DNA of 64,000 bases from NCBI RefSeq assembly GCF_016757735.1, contig NZ_CP068439.1, positions 2,878,001 through 2,942,000 on the forward strand, given 5' to 3'. The position numbers and the translations under genes were made by a program. Position 1 is the first letter of the stretch. Every line of letters begins with the position of its first letter. The notes beneath the pieces are model-generated. The model was not told the origin of the DNA. It saw only the letters and a program-made list of their open reading frames with translations, and did no database searches. The stretch is from Aequorivita iocasae. GTDB taxonomy: Bacteria; Bacteroidota; Bacteroidia; Flavobacteriales; Flavobacteriaceae. Below are positions 36,062-46,030 of the stretch, piece by piece.

Positions 36062-36153
36062 AGGAAGTTCTGAATTATATTCAGAGAGCAAAAATACATT
36101 TTTTTTGGCTTTTAAAGACGATGTATTTAGAATTGATTGAATTCTATAAAACA

Positions 36154-36184
36154 AAAAAGCCTTTCGGAAACGAAAGGCTTTTCA
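36154..36184 (-). terminator. terminator after rpsA
   Basis: AAAAGCCTTTCG paired with CGAAAGGCTTTT around a short GGAA/TTCC-type loop, followed by T residues on the minus strand. It isolates the ribosomal protein gene from pyrR. Confidence 0.9.
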
Positions 36185-36203
36185 TTATTTATAAATGAAA
36201 CGA

Positions 36204-38054
36204 TTATTTTTTACCGTCCATTTTGTCTTTAAGCTCTTGCAATTTTGCATTGGCATCACCTAATGTTGGTTTTGCCTCCTCAGCATCCTGAGCTTGCTTT
36301 TTCGCGGCAGCTTTTACAATCTTCGCTTCTTCTTCTTTGTGAATAGTCATATGCGAAGCAACCACTTTCTTAAATTCTTTGTTGAATTCAATAATTTGGA
36401 ATTCTGCTTCATCACCTTTCTTCAACATAGAACCATCTTCTTTTTCAAGGTGACGGCTTGGTACGAAAGCTACGATATCATCGTTGAATTTTACGGTTGC
36501 CCCTTTGTCAACTACCTCATCGATAGTTGCAGTGTGCTTGGTTCCAACAGCAAATTCGTCTTCGTATTTATCCCAAGGGTTTTCTTCGGTTTGTTTGTGA
36601 CCTAAACTAAGTTTACGACCTTCAACGTCCAATTCCAACACAACCACTTCCAATTCGTCACCGATGTTGGTAAATTCACTTGGGTGCTTGATTTTCTTGG
36701 TCCAAGAAAGGTCGCTAATGTAGATAAGACCATCGATACCTTCTTCAAGTTCAACAAAAACACCAAAATTGGTGAAGTTGCGAACAATACCTTTATGGCG
36801 TGAACCAACTGGGTATTTATTAGTGATGTCAGTCCACGGGTCTGGAGTCATTTGTTTGATGCCAAGGCTCATTTTGCGCTCTTCCTTATCCATTGTAAGG
36901 ATTACCGCTTCCACCTCATCACCAACGTTTACGAAATCCTGTGCGCTGCGTAAGTGTGTAGACCAAGACATTTCGCTAACGTGGATAAGACCTTCAACAC
37001 CTTCAGCAACTTCAATAAATGCACCGTAGTCTGCAATAACAACTACTTTACCTTTTACTTTATCACCAACTTTCAACTCTTCACCGAGAGCTTCCCATGG
37101 GTGAGGATTTAATTGCTTAAGACCTAATTGGATACGCGTTTTATCTTCATCGAAATCAAGGATAACAACGTTCAATTTCTGATCAAGCTCAACAATCTCG
37201 TTCGGGTGGTTGATACGTGACCAAGAAAGGTCAGTAATGTGAACAAGTCCATCAACACCACCAAGATCAACAAATACTCCGTATGAAGTAATGTTTTTAA
37301 CAACACCTTCAAGTACCTGTCCTTTTTCAAGTTGGCCGATGATTTCTTTTTTCTGCTCTTCAATATCCGCTTCAATAAGCGCTTTGTGCGAAACAACAAC
37401 GTTTTTGAATTCGTGGTTAATTTTAACCACTTTGAACTCCATTGTTTTACCAACGTAAACGTCGTAATCACGGATTGGTTTAACATCTATTTGCGAACCT
37501 GGCAAGAAAGCCTCGATACCGAAAACATCTACGATCATACCACCTTTTGTGCGGCATTTTACGTAACCGTTTACAATTGTACCTTCGTCGTGGGCAGCGT
37601 TTACGCGGTCCCAAGCCTTAATGGTTCTAGCTTTACGGTGGCTAAGAATTAATTGACCAGTACTGTCCTCACGAACGTCGATCAATACTTCTACTTTGTC
37701 ACCAACTTTTAAATCTGGATTGTAACGGAATTCGTTCAACGAAACCACCCCTTCACTCTTCGCGTTGATGTCTATGATTGCGTCACGGTCTGTGATGTAA
37801 ACCACTTTTCCTTCCACAACCTCATCGTCAAGGGTGTCAACAAAATTCTCAGCTACCAATTTTTCGAATTCTTCAAGCTTACCGTCGTCGATTGGGTCAA
37901 TCCCTTCTTCGTAGTTGTGCCAGTTGAATTCCTTTAGAAATTTTTCAGGATTGCTTTCCTTTAGGGAAACTTCCTTTTGGGGTTTTGTAGTTTCCCCGTT
38001 TTGAGTAGCGGTATCTTCTACCTGCACTTCTTCTTTGTTTGCTTTATCAGCCAT
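36204..38054 (-). CDS. rpsA: 30S ribosomal protein S1
   Basis: A 616-residue RNA-binding protein needed to start translation on many mRNAs. Six S1 repeats can be followed: the first from VVEGKVVYITDRD, then GYVKCRTKGGMIVDV, EGVVKNITSYGVFVDLGGVDGLVHITDLSW, KGKVVVIADYGAFIEV, KGIVRNFTNFGVFVELEEG and the last TATIDEVVDKGATVKF. The N-terminus is acidic and extended (VQVEDTATQNGE, EFNWHNYEEG) as in Bacteroidota, while the C-terminus is Ala/Lys-rich. I chose MADKANKEE at 38054 over the upstream ATG at 38108. A consensus promoter lies at 38220-38249, giving a leader of about 160 bases that could hold autoregulation. Confidence 0.96.
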   Translation of the reverse strand: MADKANKEEVQVEDTATQNGETTKPQKEVSLKESNPEKFLKEFNWHNYEEGIDPIDDGKLEEFEKLVAENFVDTLDDEVVEGKVVYITDRDAIIDINAKSEGVVSLNEFRYNPDLKVGDKVEVLIDVREDSTGQLILSHRKARTIKAWDRVNAAHDEGTIVNGYVKCRTKGGMIVDVFGIEAFLPGSQIDVKPIRDYDVYVGKTMEFKVVKINHEFKNVVVSHKALIEADIEEQKKEIIGQLEKGQVLEGVVKNITSYGVFVDLGGVDGLVHITDLSWSRINHPNEIVELDQKLNVVILDFDEDKTRIQLGLKQLNPHPWEALGEELKVGDKVKGKVVVIADYGAFIEVAEGVEGLIHVSEMSWSTHLRSAQDFVNVGDEVEAVILTMDKEERKMSLGIKQMTPDPWTDITNKYPVGSRHKGIVRNFTNFGVFVELEEGIDGLIYISDLSWTKKIKHPSEFTNIGDELEVVVLELDVEGRKLSLGHKQTEENPWDKYEDEFAVGTKHTATIDEVVDKGATVKFNDDIVAFVPSRHLEKEDGSMLKKGDEAEFQIIEFNKEFKKVVASHMTIHKEEEAKIVKAAAKKQAQDAEEAKPTLGDANAKLQELKDKMDGKK

Positions 38055-38219
38055 TTGTTTGTAAAATTGATTTTTGAGATTTTCGCCTTCGCGGAAATGA
38101 AAAACCAATGCTTTGTATTCTGCGCTGTTACAAGACTTTAATGCGACTATCCCACAGAAGGGTTTGTTTAAGTTTAGTTTTTAATTCCTCTTATTCTTGA
38201 CTCGTCGCTAAGAGGGGCG

Positions 38220-38249
38220 CAAAAATAAGGTTTTTCTTTTGAAAATCAA
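38220..38249 (-). promoter_or_regulatory. rpsA: promoter of rpsA
   Basis: On the minus strand TTG (38249-38247), 19 bases, TATTTTTG (38227-38220), a full match to the Bacteroidota consensus. Transcription should start near 38214. Confidence 0.7.
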
Positions 38250-38727
38250 AAGGTTTTGGGGAAGAAACTGCAGAAATATATTTTTACATAAAATGCGTTG
38301 TACACCTTGGTTTAACCCAAGCTATAAATTTTACAAAGATCCTGCAATTTGGTTTCCATAATAATTCAAGAACTACAGCTTTAAGATTTATTACAGAAGC
38401 ATTGCTAGGCATGGAGACATTTCAGGTTTTTATCCTATCAAATATAGTAACCGAAATTTCTCAGAAGTTGGCGCATTGTAGATATTCAAAGAATCACTAA
38501 ATAAAGTGTTATTTAGAACCTACACTATTCTTATAACCCTCAGTATGTTCATTCCGTAGGTTTCATACTGTATTCATACTTTATTTATGGCTTATCTATG
38601 ACTTATCTATGACTAATATACGGGTGATCCTAGAGTTTGACCCCTCCTTGACCAGTCCTAAAAATAACTATTTAGCAGTCTTGAAATAAAATGGAAAATG
38701 GGTTTTTTATATAATTATTTCGAAACA
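38250..38727. other. gene-free 480-base stretch between rpsA promoter and parC
   Basis: No gene, RNA fold or mobile element is recognised. One frame on the plus strand stays open for about 34 codons (38370-38480) without a start codon or recognised family; it could be a relic. At 38581-38612 an 11-base word CTTATCTATGA occurs twice in tandem with a related copy before it. A/T content is high. Confidence 0.5.
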
Positions 38728-41397
38728 TCAAAATAATCGTCCCTGCCCATCATTATCGGTAATGGATTCATCAGGCTCATTTTCATCATGGGGAGTATTT
38801 GTTTCCTCATTCAAATCCTCTTCATCCACCACGTCCATTTCCTCGGGCTCCGTAGTCGTGGGAGGCGTATATGTAAGCGGCTCCATCATGTTAATCTCCA
38901 AAACCTTTTCTTTGGTCAATTGATTGCCCATTGCCGTTATGCCTTTGACCGCAATAAACTCTTCTAAATTAACCTCTAAATTTTCCTCACGCTCCTGCCC
39001 TCTTTTTTTGGCGAAAACCACTTCGGCCATAGGTCGGTAATCTGTGAAAATCTTTTCCAGATAAGAATTGGGATGCTCTGTAATAATGGTTTCTTCCTTG
39101 TCGGGATTTTCAATCAAAAAGCGCTTCACATAAAAAAGCTCTTTTTCGCCTTCCCAATATATGGCGCTCAACGGCTTTTTAGGATCCCACTTTTCAATAA
39201 TTATCATATCGTCATCAAAACGAAGCTGAATATCGGGGATTACCGTTTTAACAACCCCGCTCTGTTTAACAATCAGCAACCTATCCTCCTTTCTGAACTC
39301 GCCCAAAAGTTCGCCGCGTTCATCCACATTCAATCGCTGCACAGAATCGTCAAACCATATTTTACGGGGTTTTAGCGTTGAAAGGCCTTTTTCTTTCAAC
39401 TCAATTTTTTTGATAGAATATTTGGTTACAATATTTCCTTTTGAGTTTCTTCCCTTCACTAATTGATCTGCAAAATCGAGATCGAATTTCAGCTTTTTGA
39501 TACTTCCACTTTGGCGCAGATAAATGGTTACAACTTCTGCCTCGCCATTCGGATTGGCCGTAAAATAAAGCACTTTGGAGCCTTTAGTTCCATTGGTCAT
39601 ATCGTATTCCTTGTCGCGCGTGATGGAGGTTACCGCAAAACGTTTTACGTAATTTGCGCCGCGGGCACCATCGCGATAAATCATATTATAAATGGTGCGT
39701 TTGTCCTTCTTTTTGAATACCGCAACGTGAATAATACCCTTGCCCACAAAGGTTTTTTGATCTACTTTGGTGACCATCATTGTACCGTCTTCAGTAAAGA
39801 CGATGATGTCGTCTATATCACTGCAGTCGGTAACGTATTCGTCACGTTTTAAACTCGTTCCCACAAAACCTTCAGCGCGATTAACGTATAATTTTGTATT
39901 GCGGATTACAACTTTGGTAGCCTCAATATCATCGAAAGTTCTAATTTCAGTTTTGCGCTCCTTCCCTGCACCATAATCTTTTTTTAGTCTTTTGAAATAA
40001 TCAATAGCATATTCCACCAGATGCGCTAAGTGATGCTTTATTTGGGCAATGCTATCTTCCAGTGCATCAATCTTCTGCTGTGCTTTATCAATATCAAATT
40101 TTGAAATTCTCTTGATACGGATTTCAGTCAAACGAACAATATCCTCTTCAGTTACGGCACGCTTCAAATGCTGGATGTGGGGCTGCAAACCTTTATCTAT
40201 TGCAGCAATTACGCCTTCCCAAGTTTCCTCTTCCTCGATGTCACGATAGATTCGGTTTTCAATAAAAATTCTTTCGAGGGAAGCGAAGTGCCATTGCTCC
40301 TCCAGCTCATCCAATTGGATTTCAAGTTCGCTTTTCAGCAGATCCACCGTGCGGTCGGTACTTCTGCGAAGCATTTCAGAAACACCAACAAATAACGGCC
40401 GGTTATCCTCAATTACACAACCCAATGGCGAAATGGAAGTTTCGCAAGCTGTGAATGCATACAGCGCATCAATGGTTTTATCGGGCGAAATGCCGCTCGG
40501 CAAATGGATTTGGATTTCCACTTCGGCAGCGGTGTTATCCTCTATTTTTTTAATTTTTATTTTTCCCTTCTCGTTGGCTTTTAGAATGGTATCAATCAAT
40601 GATGACGTATTGGTGCCAAAGGGAATTTCGGTAATTACAAGCGTGTTTTTGTCGAGTTGGTTTATGCGCGCTCGACTGCGGATTTTTCCGCCGCGCATAC
40701 CATCGTTGTAATCGGCTACATCCATCAGTCCGCCCGTTGGGAAATCTGGATAGATAGTAAACTTTTTGCCCTGCAAATGCTTGATGGAAGCATCAATAAG
40801 TTCAATAAAATTATGCGGAAGGATTTTGGTGGAAAGTCCCACAGCAATCCCTTCCCCGCCTTGGTTCAAAAGCAACGGAAATTTTACCGGAAGGTTGATT
40901 GGCTCTTTTCTTCGTCCGTCGTATGAAGCTTGCCATCTCGTAACTTTTGGGTTGTAAACCACGTCCAACGCAAACTTTGAAAGACGCGCCTCAATATATC
41001 GCGAAGCAGCTGCGCTATCACCTGTTAAAATATTTCCCCAGTTACCTTGCGTGTCGATGAGCAAATCCTTTTGGCCGATTTGTACCATTGCATCGGCAAT
41101 ACTCGCATCGCCGTGCGGGTGGTATTGCATGGTGTGCCCAACGATGTTTGCAACTTTGTTGTAACGCCCATCGTCCAAATCTTTCATCGATTGCATAATG
41201 CGGCGCTGCACAGGTTTAAAACCGTCCTCAATTGCAGGCACGGCGCGTTCAAGGATTACATAGCTGGCGTAATCCAAAAACCAATCGCGGTACATTCCGG
41301 TTACCTTTTTAATAGATTCTCCGGAAGTATCGCCGTTTACGCCCAAATAGTCTGGGCCTGTTTGTTCTTCTTCGTTATTGTTGAGTTGGTCACTCAT
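38728..41397 (-). CDS. parC: DNA topoisomerase IV subunit A (GyrA/ParC family)
   Basis: An 889-residue type IIA topoisomerase subunit that decatenates daughter chromosomes. The catalytic Tyr is Y134 in AAASRYIEARLS; the QRDR stretch is YHPHGDASIADAMVQ (residues 92-106), where Ala98 takes the place of the quinolone-binding Ser and D102 of the acidic residue. The tower and coiled-coil regions run to about 480; the C-terminal part contains beta-pinwheel repeats and ends in an acidic tail (EEMDVVDEEDLNEET). No GyrA box is evident. parE lies just upstream, in the same direction, so the pair is an operon. Confidence 0.94.
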   Translation of the reverse strand: MSDQLNNNEEEQTGPDYLGVNGDTSGESIKKVTGMYRDWFLDYASYVILERAVPAIEDGFKPVQRRIMQSMKDLDDGRYNKVANIVGHTMQYHPHGDASIADAMVQIGQKDLLIDTQGNWGNILTGDSAAASRYIEARLSKFALDVVYNPKVTRWQASYDGRRKEPINLPVKFPLLLNQGGEGIAVGLSTKILPHNFIELIDASIKHLQGKKFTIYPDFPTGGLMDVADYNDGMRGGKIRSRARINQLDKNTLVITEIPFGTNTSSLIDTILKANEKGKIKIKKIEDNTAAEVEIQIHLPSGISPDKTIDALYAFTACETSISPLGCVIEDNRPLFVGVSEMLRRSTDRTVDLLKSELEIQLDELEEQWHFASLERIFIENRIYRDIEEEETWEGVIAAIDKGLQPHIQHLKRAVTEEDIVRLTEIRIKRISKFDIDKAQQKIDALEDSIAQIKHHLAHLVEYAIDYFKRLKKDYGAGKERKTEIRTFDDIEATKVVIRNTKLYVNRAEGFVGTSLKRDEYVTDCSDIDDIIVFTEDGTMMVTKVDQKTFVGKGIIHVAVFKKKDKRTIYNMIYRDGARGANYVKRFAVTSITRDKEYDMTNGTKGSKVLYFTANPNGEAEVVTIYLRQSGSIKKLKFDLDFADQLVKGRNSKGNIVTKYSIKKIELKEKGLSTLKPRKIWFDDSVQRLNVDERGELLGEFRKEDRLLIVKQSGVVKTVIPDIQLRFDDDMIIIEKWDPKKPLSAIYWEGEKELFYVKRFLIENPDKEETIITEHPNSYLEKIFTDYRPMAEVVFAKKRGQEREENLEVNLEEFIAVKGITAMGNQLTKEKVLEINMMEPLTYTPPTTTEPEEMDVVDEEDLNEETNTPHDENEPDESITDNDGQGRLF

Positions 41398-41434
41398 TAT
41401 TTATTATCTATTCTTTATTTCTATTCCTTGCATT

Positions 41435-41485
41435 CTCTGCGTTGTTGCGGTAAGTTTTCACCACAGAGGCACAAAGGTCGCAGAG
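41435..41485. repeat. dispersed-type palindrome between parE and parC
   Basis: CTCTGCG (41435-41441) and CGCAGAG (41479-41485) frame imperfect inner arms TTGCGGT and ACCACAGAGGCACAAAGG. The ACCACAGAGGCACAAAGG.CGCAGAG wording is that of a widely dispersed intergenic repeat seen in many unrelated bacterial genomes. It lies in the 156-base gap inside the topoisomerase IV operon. Confidence 0.6.
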
Positions 41486-41553
41486 ATTTTTTATAATGCA
41501 CGCGATAAATTGCGAGCGCACTGTGAACTGCTACTGAACACTAAATACTTTTT

Positions 41554-43404
41554 TCATTCCTCCACCCTATCAAGTTCCACCTTCAAATTATCAATAATAA
41601 ACTCCTGCCGGTCCGGCGTGTTTTTTCCCATATAAAACGAAAGCAGTTCCTCAATACTCATAGATTTATCAAGCATTACAGGATCCAAACGGATGTCGTT
41701 GCCAATAAAATGCACAAACTCATCCGGAGAAATTTCACCCAAACCTTTAAAGCGGGTGATTTCGGGTTTTGGTTTTAGCTTTTCTATAGCGTTGATGCGT
41801 TCTTCTTCGGAATAGCAATAAATGGTTTCCTTTTTGTTTCGAACACGGAACAGCGGCGTTTGCAAAATATATAAATGCCCTTCTTTTATCAATTCAGGAA
41901 AAAACTGCAAGAAAAATGTGATTAAAAGTAAACGAATGTGCATTCCATCCACATCGGCATCCGTGGCGATTACGATATTGTTGTACCGCAAATCCTCCAT
42001 CGAATCCTCGATATTCAACGCGGCCTGCAAAAGATTGAATTCCTCGTTTTCATATACAATTTTTTTGGTCATACCGTAGGTATTCAACGGTTTCCCACGA
42101 AGTGAAAAAACGGCCTGCGTATTTACATCGCGGCTTTTGGTAATGCTTCCGCTTGCGGAATCTCCCTCAGTAATAAACAAAGTAGATTCCAGATTGCGTT
42201 CGTTCTTCACGTCGCCCAAATGCACCCGGCAGTCGCGTAATTTTTTATTGTGAAGACTCGCTTTTTTAGCGCGATCCTTTGCGAGTTTACGAATGCCGCT
42301 AAGTTCCTTTCTTTCCCTTTCCGCTTGAATTATTTTTCGTTGAATAGCGTCGGCCGTTTCTGGGTTTTTATGCAGAAAATTATCAAGCTGCGTTTTTACG
42401 AAATCGTTTATAAACGTCCGCACTGTGGGCAGATCGCCGCCCATATCGGTTGAGCCGAGTTTTGTTTTTGTCTGGCTTTCAAAAACCGGCTCCATTACTT
42501 TGATGCTGATTGCCGAAACGATCGATTTCCGCACATCGCTGGCATCGTAATTCTTATTGTAGAATTCGCGTACAGTTTTAACCAAAGCTTCGCGAAAAGC
42601 GGCCAAATGCGTTCCACCCTGCGTGGTATTTTGCCCATTCACAAAACTGTGGTATTCCTCGCTATATTGGGTTTTACTGTGGGTTAAGGCTATTTCAATA
42701 TCATCTCCACGAAGATGGATGATTGGGTATGCGCAGTCTTCTTCGGAAATGGTTTCCATCAAAAGATCTTTCAAGCCATTTTCGGAATAGAACTTTTCGC
42801 CATTGAAATCTATCGTCAGTCCCGGATTGAGATAGACGTAGTTTTTCAGCATTTTTTCTACATATTCATTTCTGTATTTGAAGTTTTTGAAAATGCTTTC
42901 ATCAGGCATGAAAACCACTTTGGTTCCTTTTCGTTTTGTGGTTTCCTCAACGGCAACGTCATTGGTCAACTCCCCCAAGGAAAATTCAGCAGCTTTTATT
43001 TGATTATCGCGAACCGATTCCACTTTAAAAAATGCGGAAAGCGCATTTACGGCCTTGGTACCAACGCCATTCAACCCAACAGATTTCTTAAACGCGCGGC
43101 TGTCGTACTTTCCGCCCGTGTTCATTTTTGAAACTACGTCGATCACTTTCCCCAATGGAATGCCACGCCCGTAATCACGCACTTTTACTTCTTTGTCTTT
43201 TATTCGAACCTCGATGGTCTTTCCGGCGCCCATTACAAACTCGTCGATACAGTTGTCTATCACCTCTTTCAGAAGAATATAGATACCGTCATCGGGCGAG
43301 GAACCGTCACCCAACTTACCAATATACATCCCCGGGCGCATGCGGATGTGTTCTTTCCAGTCGAGCGAGCGTATGTTGTCTTCGGTATATTGCGTTTCGG
43401 CCAT
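41554..43404 (-). CDS. parE: DNA topoisomerase IV subunit B (GyrB/ParE family)
   Basis: A 616-residue ATPase subunit of topoisomerase IV. The GHKL ATP site shows [11 protein letters not shown] near residue 47, [13 protein letters not shown] near 73 and [14 protein letters not shown] near 103. TOPRIM motifs are [10 protein letters not shown] near 425 and [14 protein letters not shown] near 497; the end contains [14 protein letters not shown]. The start [12 protein letters not shown] at 43404 fits the family; the ORF could begin at 43458 but those residues look non-coding. The length is that of ParE (about 630) and not of GyrB (about 650 to 800). Confidence 0.95.
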   Translation of the reverse strand: MAETQYTEDNIRSLDWKEHIRMRPGMYIGKLGDGSSPDDGIYILLKEVIDNCIDEFVMGAGKTIEVRIKDKEVKVRDYGRGIPLGKVIDVVSKMNTGGKYDSRAFKKSVGLNGVGTKAVNALSAFFKVESVRDNQIKAAEFSLGELTNDVAVEETTKRKGTKVVFMPDESIFKNFKYRNEYVEKMLKNYVYLNPGLTIDFNGEKFYSENGLKDLLMETISEEDCAYPIIHLRGDDIEIALTHSKTQYSEEYHSFVNGQNTTQGGTHLAAFREALVKTVREFYNKNYDASDVRKSIVSAISIKVMEPVFESQTKTKLGSTDMGGDLPTVRTFINDFVKTQLDNFLHKNPETADAIQRKIIQAERERKELSGIRKLAKDRAKKASLHNKKLRDCRVHLGDVKNERNLESTLFITEGDSASGSITKSRDVNTQAVFSLRGKPLNTYGMTKKIVYENEEFNLLQAALNIEDSMEDLRYNNIVIATDADVDGMHIRLLLITFFLQFFPELIKEGHLYILQTPLFRVRNKKETIYCYSEEERINAIEKLKPKPEITRFKGLGEISPDEFVHFIGNDIRLDPVMLDKSMSIEELLSFYMGKNTPDRQEFIIDNLKVELDRVEE

Positions 43405-43676
43405 AAGATTTGGTGTAGGGTTGCTAATATAAATATACGCTACCACTTGTGAAACCAATACTTCGGAAAGTAATTAACAATAAAACGTCTGCTATTGTTA
43501 GTAATTATTTGTTGACACAAAATCAGGAATATTTGGAGGGTTGAATAAAATAATTTGGAATGACTTATGGAATTTGGTAGGGAATTAGAGTATTGCTAAA
43601 CTTTTGCAAAGAATGAGGTTCGTCATTGCCTTGTTGCATATCTTTTCATAATTTCATCCCACAAACAAAAACTTCA

Positions 43677-44585
43677 ATGGAATTTATAGATTACTACAAA
43701 GTTCTCGGGCTGGACAAGAGTGCCACTGCAGCGGATATAAAGAAGGCATACCGCAAACTTGCCAGAAAACTACACCCCGATTTAAACCCCAATGATAAAA
43801 CTGCCCAACAGAAATTTCAACAAATAAATGAAGCGAATGAAGTGTTGAGCGATCCAGAAAAACGTAAAAAATACGACCAATACGGAAAAGATTGGCAACA
43901 CGCCGATGCCTTTGAAGAAGCCAAGCGGCAACAAGGTTCACAAGGTTTTGGAAGACAACGCACCTATACTGGCGGCGCACAGGGTTTTGACGAAAGCCAG
44001 TTTTCAGACTTTTTTGAATCGATGTTTGGCGGTGGTGGTTTTAGTCGCAGCGGGGGGCGCAAGCAGACTGCACAGTTTAAGGGACAAGACTTGAACGCTA
44101 CCCTTCGACTTAATTTGACTGATATTCTGAAAAGCCAAAAACAGACCATTACCATTGGCGAAAAGAAAATTCGGCTAACGATTCCTGCAGGAGTTGAGGA
44201 TGGACAGACCATCAAAATAAAAGGTTACGGTGGCGAAGGGATGAACGGCGGACCAAAAGGTGATCTCTTTATCACTTTTGAAATTTTCAACAATACGCGC
44301 TTCAAAAGACTGGAGAGCGATTTATATTCCACTGAAAATATTTCACTTTACACAGCACTTTTGGGCGGCGAGATAACCATTGAAACCTTAACCGGAAAAG
44401 TAAAGCTGCAAGTAAAACCTGAAACACAAAACGACACTAAAGTTAAACTGAAAGGCAAAGGATTTCCCAAGTACAAAAAAGAGGAACAGTATGGTGATCT
44501 TTATATAACCTATAAAATTGACTTGCCGAAAAACCTTTCAAAAAAAGAAAAAGAACTTTTTACTGAACTTTCAAAACTGAGATAA
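43677..44585 (+). CDS. cbpA: DnaJ-class co-chaperone of the CbpA type
   Basis: A 302-residue J-domain protein. Residues 5-70 form the J domain with the HPD motif at H33-D35 ([10 protein letters not shown]); a Gly/Phe-rich linker follows ([15 protein letters not shown]...[12 protein letters not shown], about 85-135) and then two beta-rich C-terminal substrate-binding domains. The four CxxCxGxG zinc repeats of DnaJ are absent, as in CbpA. It stimulates a DnaK-type Hsp70 in the cytosol and E. coli CbpA also binds DNA. I chose [11 protein letters not shown] at 43677. The next gene, cbpM, overlaps by one base (TAATG). Confidence 0.94.
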   Translation: MEFIDYYKVLGLDKSATAADIKKAYRKLARKLHPDLNPNDKTAQQKFQQINEANEVLSDPEKRKKYDQYGKDWQHADAFEEAKRQQGSQGFGRQRTYTGGAQGFDESQFSDFFESMFGGGGFSRSGGRKQTAQFKGQDLNATLRLNLTDILKSQKQTITIGEKKIRLTIPAGVEDGQTIKIKGYGGEGMNGGPKGDLFITFEIFNNTRFKRLESDLYSTENISLYTALLGGEITIETLTGKVKLQVKPETQNDTKVKLKGKGFPKYKKEEQYGDLYITYKIDLPKNLSKKEKELFTELSKLR

Positions 44586-44875
44586 TGGAACGAGAAAAAT
44601 ACATATTGGTAAAGCATTTTTGCGAAAAAACCCATATAGAGGATACTTTCGTTAAAAATCTGTTTGAATACGATTTGATAACCTATGAAAAACAGGATAA
44701 CGATTTCTTTATTGATTTGAAGGACATTGCGGAAATAGAACGTATGTTTCGCCTACACAATGATTTAGGCATCAATTTTGAAGGGCTGGATGCCATAAAA
44801 CAGATGTTAAAACGGATGAAAAAACTAGAAAGGGAAATGGATTTGCTTCAAAAAAGACTGAGGTTGTACGAATAG
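44585..44875 (+). CDS. cbpM: chaperone modulatory protein CbpM
   Basis: A 96-residue MerR-like protein. The start [18 protein letters not shown] and the helices LFEYDLITYE and IAEIERMFRLHNDLGINFEGLDAIKQML match CbpM, which binds the J domain of CbpA and blocks its action on DnaK. The C-terminus is a coiled-coil (KRMKKLEREMDLLQKRL). It is translationally coupled to cbpA, which agrees with a partner inhibitor made in fixed ratio. Confidence 0.9.
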   Translation: MEREKYILVKHFCEKTHIEDTFVKNLFEYDLITYEKQDNDFFIDLKDIAEIERMFRLHNDLGINFEGLDAIKQMLKRMKKLEREMDLLQKRLRLYE

Positions 44876-44961
44876 TTATTTCCAAAAGGAACGGTAAATT
44901 CTTTTTAATGAAATGTTAAATGGAATTTAGGGAAATGCACAATCCCATATCTTTATCTTCT

Positions 44962-45966
44962 ATGAGAAAAACAACGATACTATTCACTTTATTGGTTTCT
45001 ATTAATCTTTTTGCACAGCAAACCAATTTCAATTCAACAAATTCAATCAGCCACGAATCAGCACCTCAAAATAATACGGAAACAGGTTCGGGTGATTTAA
45101 GTTCAGACGCTGAAAATATCCATGACCTAACTTCAGCAACAAACTTCAATCCAACCGATAAAACCGTTTATGACGCCCAAAAAAGTAATTCCCCCTATGA
45201 ATGGAAATGGGTTCGTGATGGGATCTGGACGGGTGCGGCACTTGGAGCTAGCGCCTATGGATTGATACTTATTAAAAACAAAGAAGATCTGCCTTTGTCA
45301 GAGCGGGAAAAGTTTTTGAATGAAGAAAGTCTACAAAAAGAGATCGACAAATTAAACTTTTTAGACCAATGGGTAGCGGGGAAACATAACAAAAGTGCAA
45401 ATGCTATTAGCGACATTCCATTTGCACTATCTTTTGCAGCGCCTTTTGCCTTTTTATTTGATGACGAAATTAACGACCATACTGGCCAATATGTGGGACT
45501 TTACATTGAAAGTTTGGCTACAACAGCAGCTATTTATACAATAACTGCAGGATTGGTAAATAGAAGTCGTCCGTATGTATATGATAACAGTGGAGATACG
45601 GGTGATGATAGAAGGTTTAAAAATAACGGACAACGCTCCTTTTATTCGGGGCACGTAGCAGCTACGGCCACCGCAACCTTTTTTGCCGCAAAGGCTTTTA
45701 GCGATTTTAATCCAGATGCAAACGGAAAAGTTTTTGTTTGGGCAGGTGCCGCAACACTTCCGGCCGCAGTTGGTGTGTTACGGATGGAAGCTGGACAGCA
45801 TTTTTTAACTGATGTACTTCTCGGATATGTTTTAGGAGCGGGGACCGGGATTTTGGTCCCAGAACTGCATAAAAAGAAGGTGGAAAATATAGATATTTAC
45901 CCAAGCTCTGGAACCAGTTTTAATGGTGACAGTTACAATGGAATGGCTTTTAGATATACGTTTTAG
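44962..45966 (+). CDS. PAP2-family phosphatase, secreted or membrane
   Basis: A 334-residue acid-phosphatase-like protein. A signal peptide (residues 1-19, ending NLFAQ) supports the ATG at 44962 over that at 44920. The PAP2 catalytic motifs are: motif 1 around NRSRPYVYD, motif 2 YSGHVAAT, motif 3 RMEAGQHFLTDVLLGYVLGAG. Several hydrophobic helices surround them. It may act on lipid phosphates (for example undecaprenyl pyrophosphate or lipid A) in the periplasm; exact substrate is unknown. The middle contains a Ser/Asn-rich stretch after the signal. A terminator follows at 45994-46026. Confidence 0.88.
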   Translation: MRKTTILFTLLVSINLFAQQTNFNSTNSISHESAPQNNTETGSGDLSSDAENIHDLTSATNFNPTDKTVYDAQKSNSPYEWKWVRDGIWTGAALGASAYGLILIKNKEDLPLSEREKFLNEESLQKEIDKLNFLDQWVAGKHNKSANAISDIPFALSFAAPFAFLFDDEINDHTGQYVGLYIESLATTAAIYTITAGLVNRSRPYVYDNSGDTGDDRRFKNNGQRSFYSGHVAATATATFFAAKAFSDFNPDANGKVFVWAGAATLPAAVGVLRMEAGQHFLTDVLLGYVLGAGTGILVPELHKKKVENIDIYPSSGTSFNGDSYNGMAFRYTF

Positions 45967-45993
45967 AACTTCTTTTTGAAAATTTTCTTAAAT

Positions 45994-46026
45994 AAAAAAT
46001 CCCGCAAGAGCGGGATTCTTTTTTTT
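45994..46026. terminator. bidirectional terminator between PAP2 and ychF genes
   Basis: AATCCCGC paired with GCGGGATT around AAGA, with A and T runs on the two sides. The two genes converge here. Confidence 0.88.
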
Positions 46027-46030
46027 CTGA

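Noticed and set aside
36204-38108. Longer rpsA start at 38108
   Set aside because: The first 18 residues are unlike S1 and lie upstream of MADKANKEE, the usual Bacteroidota start.
38370-38480. Open plus-strand frame of about 34 codons in the gap between rpsA and parC
   Set aside because: It lacks a start codon and any family resemblance; open frames of this length occur by chance, so I list it only inside the gap description.
39073-40926. Several plus-strand frames inside parC (for example 39073-39375, 40349-40711)
   Set aside because: They lie antisense to a conserved gene and show no family pattern, so they are shadows.
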